Shown here piece by piece: positions 1-11,362 of a stretch of DNA of 64,000 nt. The stretch lies in assembly GCF_016808095.1 (NCBI RefSeq), contig NC_068979.1, positions 24,759,444-24,823,443 of the forward strand. The letters are read 5' to 3'. Positions within the stretch are counted from its first letter, which is position 1. Each line of letters opens with the position of its first letter. The notes beneath the pieces were generated by a model. That model was not told where the DNA came from. It worked only from the letters and a program-made list of their open reading frames with translations, and did not search any database. The position numbers were made by a program, and so were the translations under genes. Source of the stretch: Vigna angularis (lineage: Eukaryota > Streptophyta > Magnoliopsida > Fabales > Fabaceae).

Positions 1-2239
1 TAAACTTATATAATAAGAATCTCAAAACATAAGTAAAAGAGTTCGTGTACATGACAGTTATCTTTTTAAAAAGAGAGATATCTTCCTTTTCTTTTTTTTC
101 CTTAAAAACCTTACTCTCAAATATAGCCTTTATATTATGGGAAATAAATAAGAATAAGGAGCAAATGGAAGTGTTATCAGTAAACAATTTGGAAAAAAAA
201 AATCGAAGAAAAATAGAAATGTTGATGAACATAGTGAACTTGGAGGTGTAATTGAGTTTGGGATGTTTGGTTATACTTCTTAATTTGTTCATCTTAAAAC
301 TAGTTTAAAACACAGGATTTAAATTATATATTTGTTATACTATTATAGTTTACTTTGTATATTATTTTACTTTTATTAATAATATATTTTAATTGGTGAT
401 ATATACATAATAGCAAATAACTTTAATAAAATATAAAAACCATTTATTTTTTCCTATTGTATTTGAAAAGATAATTAAATTTTTTATTAAAATACTTAAT
501 TTCGAATATATTTTTGTTGTAAAGAGATAAATACTACTGATCCAATCATTACATATTTAGAGAATGAAAAATATAAATATATACATATTTATACACTAGT
601 TCACGTTAAGTTTTTTTTAATGAATATGTACAAAATTCTGAAATTTTGTAAATATTTTGTACAATCATATGTATATATACATAACTCTATCCTAACATCT
701 CAAATTCTCACTATAATTTCCTGCATTTTGTATTACTGTCTACTCACGTACTCATTGTAAATAAATATTTAATGGAAGAAATAATAACAATAACTAAAAG
801 TACCAAAGTATGTAGCATAAATAAATCCCTAGTAAGAATTTATAAGGAGTAACAATAAAATAAAGTGACAACAAGAGAATACCAATATTTTTAATGTGGA
901 AAAATCTTTTCATTGTGAAAAGTAAAATTTCACGAACACAAGTCAATAAATTAAGCACCATTAAGATCAAATATTGATACAAATCAAAGCACAAAAACAA
1001 GTGTCTATAATTAGTCAATACATCAAAGCAATAATATTCTAAATATGAATTATAAAGAAAAAGAAACCTAAAATGAGTAACATTGAGGGACTGATTTCTC
1101 TAAACTCAAACCTTTGATTGATGAACTAATAATCAAAATGAAGAACTTTATTCCACAAACCTGCTGTCAAAATTTTAGCATAATCCAACTATGAACGAAG
1201 TGGATATCATAATTTTATTGAGGTAGCACGGTGAATATGCTAACAAATTTTCTCTCTTTTTTCTCTCTTCCAAGGGCTGCGAAAATACACTCTCTCTTGA
1301 AGCAAAAAATCCCCCTCCACTTAGATTAAATAATGAGACAAAATGGACTTAACTAGGTTGGACTTTGTAGGCACATAGTTTAGAGTCTAACCCAATAATG
1401 CTACAACACAAAAACAAAGGGTAAACTAATGAAAATTAAAAAATATTACATATAATATCATCACCATCATCATGCTTACATAATTCTCATAAAAAATTAA
1501 ATGTTTATCACACAACACAGTCCTCTCAATTCAACCCTCGAGACCCACTCACATCATAGACATCTAACTCTACTTTTAAAAGACTAGTGTAATGAATGAA
1601 CTCAAAGACAATACATCTATCATGACTGACTCCTGCCTTCCAGGAGATATAGATATAGATTTGCATTAAGACTAAAGTCCATCGTGAGCATAACTAGGTT
1701 AAATTCCTTGTATCTTTGACCTTTTTTTCATACTGAAATTCTAGATTGTAGGAGCCTCCATCGACTCTCATCACTAGATATCTTCCTCTAATATAATCAT
1801 TTTTCAATAGACCACATAACCTCAATTCAATGTAGAACTCCTTCCTTAAGATTCACTATAATCATATCACCCACACAATCACATATCTTATCTCATTCAA
1901 TAAGTTAAATACACAAAAAGTCTAAAATAGTTTAACTTTACTCAATCATACATATAAAAAATTCAATTTCGCTTCGAGCCACCTTTGAAGATAAGCTCAC
2001 TCAATGATAGCATGGCTCGTCCAATGAAAAGCCAAAAACAAAGCTTTCTATTTTTAAAACAAATATTTGTGCTTAGTGTTGGCTTGCTTGACGAGCAAGT
2101 ATTGGAAGTGAATTCCCATAAATTTGTCTAGCGAGACTCTCACTCACCATAAGTCCAAGATCCTTTACTCTATGGATTTGAAAGAAAATAATTTAGCTTA
2201 GTTCTTTCTTCTCACCCACCAGCTTAGCCTCTAAGAGCC
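1..2239. other. AT-rich intergenic spacer, possible decayed copia LTR
   Basis: No convincing gene is visible. Short ORFs here are not supported by codon structure or known motifs. On the minus strand, roughly 1330 down to 790, a stretch with a CT-rich leader and a TTTTTCCACATTAAAAAT-type motif vaguely resembles the R/U5 part of Ty1/copia LTRs. No termini or target-site duplication could be defined, so this remains a weak impression. Confidence 0.3.
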
Positions 2240-5200
2240 CATTTCACATGGCTAGCCTATTCAGGGAATGACCTACCAAAGAACACCCACTACTACTCCC
2301 ATCATCCATCCACCTGATTGGACATTGCCATTTGAGTTTATGTATGATGCATCAAACTTTGCAGTGGCAGCAGTACTTGCACAAAGGGATAAGAAGCTAC
2401 CACATGTGATATATTATGCTTCCCGGACATTGGACACTGCACAGGCTAATTATACCACAATCGAGAAGGAATTATTAGTTGTTGTATTTTCCTTGATAAA
2501 TTCATATCGTACATACTTGGATCAAAGGTAATTATTTATACTGATCATTTTGCCTTGAATTTCCTTCTATAGAAAGCATATTCCAAACCAAGGTTGATTA
2601 TATGAATGTTATTGCTCCAAGAGTTTGACATTGAACTTCAATACAGAAGCGAGGCATGCAACCTAGTAGTTGACCATCTTAGTAGGATTGAGAAGGAAGA
2701 AGCTGACATTCCTATTCCCAATGACTTTCCTGATGAAGTCTTACTAGCACTAACCACTATAAAATGTATGTACCCTAAGCCTTGGTTTCTGACATTGTTA
2801 ACTATTTGGTTGTGTCTGTTATTCCTCCATCTTTCTCCAATTTTGAGAGGTACAAGCTGAAAAGTGAGGCAAAGTACTATGTATGGGATGAATCATTCTT
2901 ATGGCACATATGAAAATTGTGAGCAATGTCAAAGGGCAGTCAGATCCATTACCATAAGGGAAGAGATGCCTCAACAACCCATGTTATATTGTGAGGTATT
3001 TGATATTTGAGGTATTAACTTTATGGATCCCTTTCCTTCTTCTTCTAGGTTTTGTTATATTTAACTTGTTGTAGACTATGTTTCCAAGTGGGTGGAAGTT
3101 ATAACTACAAGAACTAATGATTCCTAAACTAATGAAAAAGTTGAGGTCTCTAACAAAGAGATCAAAAAGATATTGCAAAAACTGGTAAAGCCAAATAGGA
3201 AGGATTGGGTCGCACGATTGGTTGATGCACTTTTGGCACATCGGACGACCTACAAAGCACCAATAGGCATGTCACCTTTCAGGGTTGTTTTTGGAAAGGT
3301 TTGTCATCTACCTATGGAGATTCAACATTGGCCTATTTGGTTGTGAAAGCTTGTAATTTGGACATGGAAGGAGCATGGAAAGAACAAAAAGCTCCAACAA
3401 CAAGAACTAGTATAGGATATTAGATTCACGGCCTATGAAAATTTTAATTTCTACAATGAGAAAACCACGAAATTCTATGACCAAAAGCTTGTGACCAAAA
3501 AGGATTTCAACATAGGTCAAAAGGTGTTATTGTACAAGTTCAGGACAGGGCCCATGAGTGGTAAGTTGCCCTCCAAATGGGAAGGCTCATTCATCGTAAC
3601 AAGTATTTCCCTTTGGTGTGGTGGAGATTAAGCAAGAATCTTCTGACAGAATCTTCAAAGTTAATGGTTATTGTCTATGAACATTCAATGAAAATCCAGA
3701 AATGTTGAACAAGACGATGGTTGAGGTAAATTTGACCACTCCAGCATTCCTTCCACCTTAAAGGAGGTAAGTACCCTTATACTTTTTCTTTACATTATAT
3801 ATATAAGGCATACATTGAGGTAGTGCTGTCAAAATGAGTTGTGACTCGCGAGCCAACCTGGTCCACCACGGGTTTGAGCTAGGTTGGGTTTGAAAAAAAT
3901 GTAAATTCTTTATGTGGGTTAGTTTTCAACCCAGCTCGCTTAGAACCCGGCTCACCCGGGTTGAACCCGTGGTGAGCCGGGTTGGCTCACCAACCCACCT
4001 AATTTAATTTAATTATTTATTATTTTGTATTTCAATATTATTAGTTAGTATTTTGTTTTATTATATTATATATGGTGATAAAAAAAGATGTTTCAAGAGA
4101 GAAAAATATTATAGATTTATCTATTCAAGACTATGATATTATAAATAGACAAGTGATACAAATATTATCAATATTAAAAACTTATTTGTTTGCCTTTTGT
4201 GCTTGTTTTTTTATTACACTTGGTTATTGTATGATAATTTTTTTATTCTGAATTGTCTTTGGAGTTTAACATCATTTTAGAGTAAAATTTATTTAAATTT
4301 GAATTAAAAAAAATATTTTTTATTTAAAAAAAAAACTTATAATTAAGTGAGTCAGTGAGCCAACCCGTTTAACCCACCAACCCATGGTAGGTCGAGCCGG
4401 GTTCGAATTTTTTCAGTTCGCTAATAAGTGAGCCGGGTTGCCTCACTAAGTGACCAACCCGTGGTGGAACAGACCGGGTCGAGCCGAGTTACCCATTTTG
4501 ATAGCTTTACATTGAGGACAATGCATAATTTAAGCGTGGGGCTGTGAGGAAAAAATTTACTTTGTTCCCTATTTTGTTTTTTTATAAAAATAATAATAAA
4601 AGTACCATTTCCAATAAATATCTGCAATGGATTTGAAAGTTTGAATCAATAAGTGGGACAGTCATGAATTCTAGAAAAATATGAGTCATGTTGATATGAA
4701 CAAATTGTTTTTATGATTTGCTGGTTGAGATGACTTGAGTATTTCTTGATTATATCTTTTGGGAAAGAAATTTGAACCTTGTGAGTTTTGGGCCAAATGT
4801 TAAGAATGGACCACCATGTGTCATGCCTATTTTTCTTAAGTGATTTGTCCATGTTTTGTTGATAGTCTACTATTTAGCCTGATTCTTTGTTTTGCAGTTG
4901 AGGTAAATATGCATGATTTGATATGATTAGGACATTTCTTGTTTTAGCTACTTGGCCAAATAACTTTTTTCTAACATTAATCCACTGAAAGCTTTTTCAA
5001 CCTTAAACATATGTTCCTTATTTTCAGTCATTGTCAAATGTGAAAAAAAAAATCATATGTACCTTACCTTAAGAAGAAAGAAGGAGTAATGAATTTTGTT
5101 AAAAATAAGTGATGAATAAGTGTGTGGGTGATTATCTCACCCACAAAATAATAAAAATGAAAAAAAAGAAGACAAAAAGTTAGAGTTTTGAAAAAAAAAA

Positions 5201-5752
5201 GGAAAAAAAAGAGAAAGAAAAAGAAAAATCTTCCTTAAAAGAGCAACAAAAAATAAAGTTATTTTTGAAATCAAGTTCCATTATTCTTTCTATATGTATT
5301 TCAAAAACTTAGAAATCTCAAAAAGTTTCCTATCTTTAACTTGGCCTCATTATAACCTTTAAAAAGTTCTTATGATTAATAATTGCACGTTTTTCTGAAG
5401 TATGTGAAAATTAGAGTCTTGCTAAATATCAAGGGTGTTTACTTACATGGGTATTTTGAGAGTAAACATAAGACAAAAACACGTGAGAGAGTTGGGGAGA
5501 AATAGATACATTTTGACTTGAGTGATATCTTTCATATTTGTTTTTCTTGTGAATTCAAAAGATCAACTCATAGGTGAAAAATAGAGTGATTTCATGTGCA
5601 TGTCCATGACAAATTGATTTCTAAATGATTGATTTGTATCCAGTGTTATTCATTCTTTTGATCCAAATGCAAATATGGAATAAAATAACCTAGAACAAAA
5701 TCTTGGAATTAATCAATTTTCCCTAGGAGTACAAAAGATTAAGTGTGGGGTG
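2240..5752 (+). pseudogene. 5'-truncated Athila/Tat-like Ty3/gypsy pol relic and 3' internal region
   Basis: The reading frame at 2268-2531 shows the RNase H domain of a Ty3/gypsy polyprotein (MYDASNFAVAAVLAQRDKK, then YYASRTLD and TTIEKELLVVVF). The frame at 2606-2860 continues with the RNase H to integrase linker (VVDHLSRIEKEE). Between about 2880 and 3300 broken frames still read as integrase: CEQCQRAV, INFMDPFPSS, VDYVSKWVEV and LLAHRTTYKAPIGMSPF. Stops and frameshifts are frequent, so the element is dead. Gag, protease and most of reverse transcriptase are missing upstream. After pol comes GAGGACAATG followed by TTTAAGCGTGGGG near 4512-4541, a motif usual after pol in Athila/Tat elements. 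A polypurine tract (aagtgtgggg, 5741-5750) abuts the 3' LTR. A MITE splits the region at 3821-4507. Confidence 0.85.
3821..4507. mobile_element. Mutator-like MITE with 10-bp target duplication
   Basis: This 687-bp insertion has imperfect inverted ends. The left end reads gctgtcaaaatgagtt and the right end, read backwards, gctatcaaaatgggta; both continue into ccaccacgggtt. The direct repeat tacattgagg lies immediately outside both ends (3811-3820 and 4508-4517). A 9-10 bp duplication fits Mutator-like elements. The subterminal parts are GC-rich with repeated forms of gagccgggttggctcacc, while the middle is AT-rich and non-coding. It sits inside the gypsy relic and is therefore younger than it. 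Confidence 0.75.
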
Positions 5753-7166
5753 TGATGAGTGCATATTTATGCCCACATTTATGTTTTAAATTCAAAATTT
5801 TAATGGAATTCTTGTGCTTAAATGATTGATTTGAAGAGAATTTGTAACAATTGATGTTATCGGGTTTGGAAATTAAAAGGGTTTAAAAAGTGACTTTTAG
5901 TTGCATAAATTATTTTGGATAATTTAATGTTTGTTGATACAGCTGAAATTAAAGTTTGATTCATTCAAAACATGAAAATAAGTGGTCCAAGTTGCAAAAT
6001 AGAGTCCAAATTAGTTTATTCATGAAAATGAAGTTACAACAGGTTGAACGCACCTCTAATTTTTCATTTATACAATCATTTTTACAGAGACATTTTTACT
6101 CATACACTCCTCAATTTTACAACTATACCCCTTTTCTGAAATGGGCCATACAGTTAACTCTTACTCCTATACTCACTAAATTTCCCTATGCATACCCCCT
6201 ACCACTATAAAAAATCGGACTCACTCAGATTATGCCATGTGTCCTAATCCACCACTAACAAATCAAACCAATCAAATGCTACCACATCATCAGCCTTGAC
6301 ACATCACCACATTCTGGCACGTCTTCTCCATATTCCACTTCCATCAATCCTTGCATCACCAATAGCACCATGTGTCGCCATTAATCACCATGCTAGAAAA
6401 TGCAAGGGCCACCATCATTGCACCATTGCGACCTTAATTTTCCCCAAATCGCGCCACCGAGCAAATTCTCTTCACAGCTTAGTAACACCGCGAGTTTGTC
6501 TCCCTCAAGCTACCATCAACCTTGCGCAATCATGCGTCACCGCGAAACCTCATAGCCTTCTCACGCAAACCATCATCACCATTGCGCCACCATGCCTCAG
6601 CATCAACCACTAACACCCAACCTGCAAACCAAAACCACCCACACCAGCAAGCAAAGCACACAAGAAAACGAAACCATGAACCCTAAATCGTGACCTCGTG
6701 AGACGAAACCCTTCTTCACATTCAAATCGCACTACCACATTTCGTCACCCAGTTCACACCACCCAAAATTCCAACCTCCATCTTCGTCTTCTCCACGAAT
6801 CCTAAAATTGCGAAACCCAAGTTCAAATCTCAACATCAGCCTTGCGGCTCCTACAATATCGCGAGAATCGTCCAACTTGTAAAGCAAAATCATAGGACCT
6901 TCGCGAGTTCCGCCACTGTACCAAGATCGTGAACTCCATGAAGCCACCATGGATTCACTTTGAATCAGACCACACATCTACTATCATCTTCGAAAGTTGC
7001 AAATACAAAAGAGACAGAGACCACCAGAAACCCAAATCGAAGCACAACATCGTGCCATCAACAGTGCCTGGAATGTGAGTCACGCCTCCCAACGTCACAG
7101 CACCACTCCAATCCTAATCTAAAACCCTAATTTGGGTAGGGAAGGGCGGCAGTTGTAAGACCCATA

Positions 7167-7213
<47 letters not shown>

Positions 7214-7958
7214 CTAATAGTAATTTTTAGCATTTTATTAGTAATAATAATTTTAATGGATAGAAAAATGTAAATTTTTGGATATAAAATTATAGTAATT
7301 CTAGAGGGAGAACTTCAAAATTTTGATAACTTATTTAGGATTTTTTTAGAAAAGTGAATAGTGAATAGTAAATAGTAAATAGTAAATAGTGAATAGTGAA
7401 TAGTGAATGGTTAAAAAAAAATATTAAAATAAATTGTGGAAGAGAACACTCCACGTAGAATTAATCATTCAGAGATAAGAATGGTGAATAAAAAATAATT
7501 TTTGAATAGTAAAAATGAATAGTAAAAGTGAATAGTAGAAATGAATAGTAAAAATGAATAGTAAAATTTTTGGCTATAAATAGCCAAGGGGGGAGGCTGA
7601 AGATTTACACCAAAATTCTAGAGAAATTGTGAGAGAAGAGAGTTGGAGGAAATTCTAGTTGAAGAGGGGAAATTCTGGAAGTTTCCGGAGAACGGTTTGA
7701 GAAGAGGAAACTAAGTCTGGAATAGAGGTAAGGGGAGCTAACTTTGAGTAATTCCTTTTATATTATCTTGAGTCTTGAATATGCTATATTTTGCTTTTGT
7801 TTGATCTTAAATCTTGAATATGGAATATTTTGTTTATGTATGATCTTGAATTTAAATGAGAGTATGCTTTTGTGTTGATATCCGAGTGTGATAGTTGTAA
7901 ATTGTGATGTTGAATATGTTATGCCATTTGTATGTTATTAGTTGTTTATTTTTGTAAT

Positions 7959-8402
7959 TTGGAAGGATTAGAAATTGTCTAACCGGCTCTGCCAGATTCA
8001 ATTTCTTGTTTCCCCAAACATTTTATTGTTTTCCTTATTTATTTTTATTGTAGTTTGGAAGGATTAGAAATTGTCTAACCGGCTCTGCCAGATTCAATTT
8101 CTTGATTCCCCAAATTTTTTTATTTCTTTCCTTACTTATTTTATTACATTTTTGGAAGGATTAGAAGTTGTCTAACCGGCTCTGCCAGATTCAACTTCTT
8201 GTTTCCCCAAACTATTTATTGCTTTACTTATTTATTTTATTGCAATTTTTGGAAGGATTAGAAGTTGTCTAACCGGCTCTGCCAGATTCAACTTCTTATT
8301 TCCCCAGACATGTATTGTTCTTGTTATTTAATTATATTGTATTGTTGGATGGATTAGAAGTTGTCTAACCGGCTCTGCCAGATTCAACTTCTTGTTTCCC
8401 CA
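7959..8402 (+). repeat. Five-copy ~97-bp tandem array of hairpin units inside the solo LTR
   Basis: Five units repeat every 96-97 bp. Each has a conserved core (ggattagaa, ttgtctaaccggctctgcc, agattcaa) followed by a variable AT-rich spacer. The core folds on itself: GAA(A/G)TTG pairs with CAA(T/C)TTC about 21 bases downstream, with an inner GGC-TCT-GCC hairpin. Stem starts are 7971, 8067, 8164, 8261 and 8357. Copies 1-2 have the A-T pair and copies 3-5 the G-C pair at the same stem position, so the two arms changed together. Confidence 0.9.
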
Positions 8403-9382
8403 TAAAATTTCATATTAAGATTATTGTCAAATATTGTATTCTTCTATGACCATTTATAGTAATATTTTATTATTGTTAATTATTTATAATTATCTTGTAT
8501 GAATTCTATTATGGATGTTTATTGTGATGAATTTATTGAATGAGTTTGTTGGCTGAAATTGATCTTGTTGGAAGGTTTGGAGAAAGGGTTCTGTAATAAC
8601 TTGTATATGGGTATTAAATATACAGATACTGTTTGAGGTTGTTGTGAGAGGAAGTAAAATATTAAAATTAGGTATTTTAGATTTAGAGCATAAGAGAACA
8701 AGGTAGATAAATTAAATAAATAAATTGTAAATTATTAAGGGCCTCCCTTTGTTGGTAGGATAGAGGAACCTTAAAAACCTGAGTTGGCACATCCCTGATC
8801 ATAGAGCAGCCCTGGCCTGGTCCAGTCAGTTGTGACTAGTCATATGTGCTGGCGTCGAAGGTGAGTTTGATGCGTTCAGACATCTGGGTCCTCTCCGGTG
8901 ACCAATTGGGGTAAAGAAAGATCTCTAATAGGATGAAAATAAAATAAAATAAGTCAATTGTAGATGCATAACGTTATCATGGTAAAAACTTCATATATAT
9001 TTTATTTGTTATTACATTGAGCCCAGACTTTATTATGTAGTTCCTAAGATATGTTGATATATTTTTGTTGATCCATAATCTTTGTTTGGTGAAAATATGT
9101 TGAGTTATACTCGTTATGGGCAAAATGAGTTTATAATATGAAGCATGATATTTGGCAATATGTTTAATTTATTGATACCAAAACGGGTTATTATGAATTC
9201 ATGATTAAAGAATGAACATGATTGAGTTAGGTGGATAAGAGGGTATGAATTGTTGGTTTTATGAAATGTTGGGGTGGATATGAGAAATTCATTACTTATG
9301 AAATGATGTTACTACCGGGAGTAGTATGATCGAGTTATACCATGAGAGTTTGGTATGAACAAAGTAACATTGAGGTTTATAG

Positions 9383-9487
9383 AAGCAGGCAGAGAGGGGT
9401 CTGACCATAAGGCTTCAGAAAGTAAGACATAGTATATAAGTGAGGCTTAAGGAAGCAGGCAGAGAGCGGTCTGACCATAAGGCTTCA
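9383..9487 (+). repeat. Two-copy ~69-bp hairpin repeat
   Basis: The core gaagcaggcagagag-ggtctgaccataaggcttc occurs at about 9383 and again at about 9452. Outer ends gaagc and gcttc, and the inner ggtc and gacc, are complementary, so each copy can form a nested hairpin. The copies differ by a single G/C in the loop region. It lies in the 3' half of the solo LTR. Confidence 0.75.
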
Positions 9488-11362
9488 TGAGTAAGCATGG
9501 TACACTTGTAAGATTTATGGGAATGAGGAAGATGATTTTGATAATGATGAATTAATGACATCGGAATAATGATATTTTATCAATTGCAAAAATACATGAT
9601 TACAATATTTTTATTACAAGTTTAATGATTTTATGATATGGTTGGCTTACCCTTATTTGTTTGTACTATGATCATATAACTCATGTTATATGTGATTAGA
9701 TAATGTTGCAGATGCGGTTGAAAAAACTTAGAGATGAGAGAGATGCGGGGAAAAACTTTCAGGAATTTTTGTAAAAAGAATAAATTTGTATTGGGAAGAT
9801 TATGTTGTGTAAAACTTATAAGTTGAAATTTCAATGGTGAAGACTATATTGTTTAAAGTTTGTATGTTTGGTATTGTACTTTGGAGTAATTGAAATAAAG
9901 TTTGATTGTTTATATGAGATATTAAATTAATTTAGTCTCTACTATCAGTAATACCCTTTAAAATATTTGGGTGTTACAGCAGTGCCTCATTGGACAATGA
10001 ATCTAGTCAAAGGGTCAAACTTTGGTCAACATATTCAAGGTTGGTCAAACTAAGGGGCTAAAGTGCAATTTTTGAATAGGAAGAAATGGCTAAAGTGTAA
10101 ATATTGAAACTTTCTAGCCTTGTGTGCAGTTGTGGAAAATTAGGAAAGGCTTAAATGAAATTTAAGAGACAATTCAGTTGTTGATATTTTAACAGAATAA
10201 TTAATTTAATTATATGTGAAGATATTAACTAGATGATATTTACCAAATATTTTGATAAGATATATTAAATATTTGGAAGATATTACGGTATAAGATAAAA
10301 GATTTTATCAACAGAATATTCAGAATCCAAACTCAATCAAGTCCTATATAAAAAGATTCAGAGGAGGCAAAAACACTAATTACTCATTCATTCCCTTAGA
10401 CTCTTCCACTATGAAGCAATCATCCACCACTCCTCTAATTTTATTTTCCCATGTATTCCATTCCATTCATGGATGGCTAAGCTTCTAGGGCTATTCCACT
10501 GTAATTTCATTATGGATTGAGGTTAAGTTGAATTAATGCATTTGTTTATTTTGATTATTGACTTGAGTTGTCCTTTTTCTATGTCTTTCATCTCTCAATC
10601 ACATTAAAAGTAATGGTTTTTACATGATGAGGTGTTTAAATCTACATGTATATTGATCATATGAGTTCAAGTGTTTATAAGTTTGATTGAGAATATACTT
10701 TGATTAAATTTAAGAACTTTCATATAATAATTAAACAGATTTTTGTTACTAATTGATAAGGTACTTTGATTAGTGGTAAGAACTTTAATAATAATTAATT
10801 GAGAATTTACTTTGATTAATTAACTTTTAATTTGGTTAAGAGATTTTAGAATAGTCATGATTAAACACAATAGGATTTTTTTGAGAATGTAGTTTATTAT
10901 GAATAATCTAAAAAGGTTTTGCTTTTGATTGAGAATTTACTTTGATTAACGGTAAGATTGCACTCAAATTAATTAAGAATTTACTTTAATTAATTTGAAA
11001 CTCGAACAATAATCAATTGAACAATAATCTGGGGATAACCAATGATGAATCTATCTTGAAAAAAATAATGAAATTAGCCTATTTCATTATAATTGTTTTA
11101 AAGTTTCTTATTTGGTTTTCAATTAAACTGACAACATTCTTCAACATTAATCCTCAACATTAATTTCATTAGCATAGCCTTGCATTTACTAATCTTTCGG
11201 AGTCTACATAAGAGTCAAGTATTTGAAAATTAATTTTGTATTCGTTGGGAAACGACTTAGGGTTACTTTAACCCTATCTAGTTTGTTGACAACTAACTTG
11301 GCAATACTGAAGTTGCCCTGTAAAAGTAGTATAAATTTGATAGCTTTAACGATAGCATATCA

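Larger units (their letters stand above)
7154..9978 (+). mobile_element. Solo LTR (TGTAAGACCC...GGGTGTTACA) with 5-bp target duplication
   Basis: The unit starts TGTAAGACCC and ends GGGTGTTACA. It is flanked by gcagt on both sides (7149-7153 and 9979-9983), and no internal retroviral coding sequence is present. These are the marks of a solo LTR left by LTR-LTR recombination. A TATA box (ggctataaatagcc, near 7572) supports plus orientation. Inside are a TA microsatellite at the start, short gaatagt repeats (about 7350-7567), a five-copy hairpin array (7959-8402) and a two-copy hairpin repeat (9383-9487). The length (2825 bp) and style resemble the long LTRs of Tekay/Del-type chromoviruses, but the lineage was not verified. 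Confidence 0.8.
5753..11362 (+). repeat. 3' LTR of the Athila/Tat-like relic, split by a solo LTR
   Basis: The LTR begins TGATGAGTGCATATTTATG right after the polypurine tract. It is interrupted at 7154-9978 by another LTR and resumes at 9984. The resumed part has a TATA box (cctatataaaaag, near 10342), a leader containing catggatggctaagcttc, and diverged short repeats around aatttactttgattaa (about 10685-11000). The last part contains cgttgggaaacgactta, which I associate with the distal end of Athila-type LTRs. The end is placed at gatagcatatca (11362). That boundary is a judgement, because the 5' LTR is absent and no target duplication can be checked. Confidence 0.6.

Noticed and set aside
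6296..6977. Two ORFs of 105 and 81 codons
   Set aside because: They fall in the U3 part of an Athila-type LTR, are His/Pro-rich or low-complexity, and match no known domain.
7959..8402. Possible CRISPR-like array
   Set aside because: Five repeats with long AT-rich, mutually similar spacers inside a plant LTR, with no cas genes and a nuclear plant context. It is a tandem repeat.
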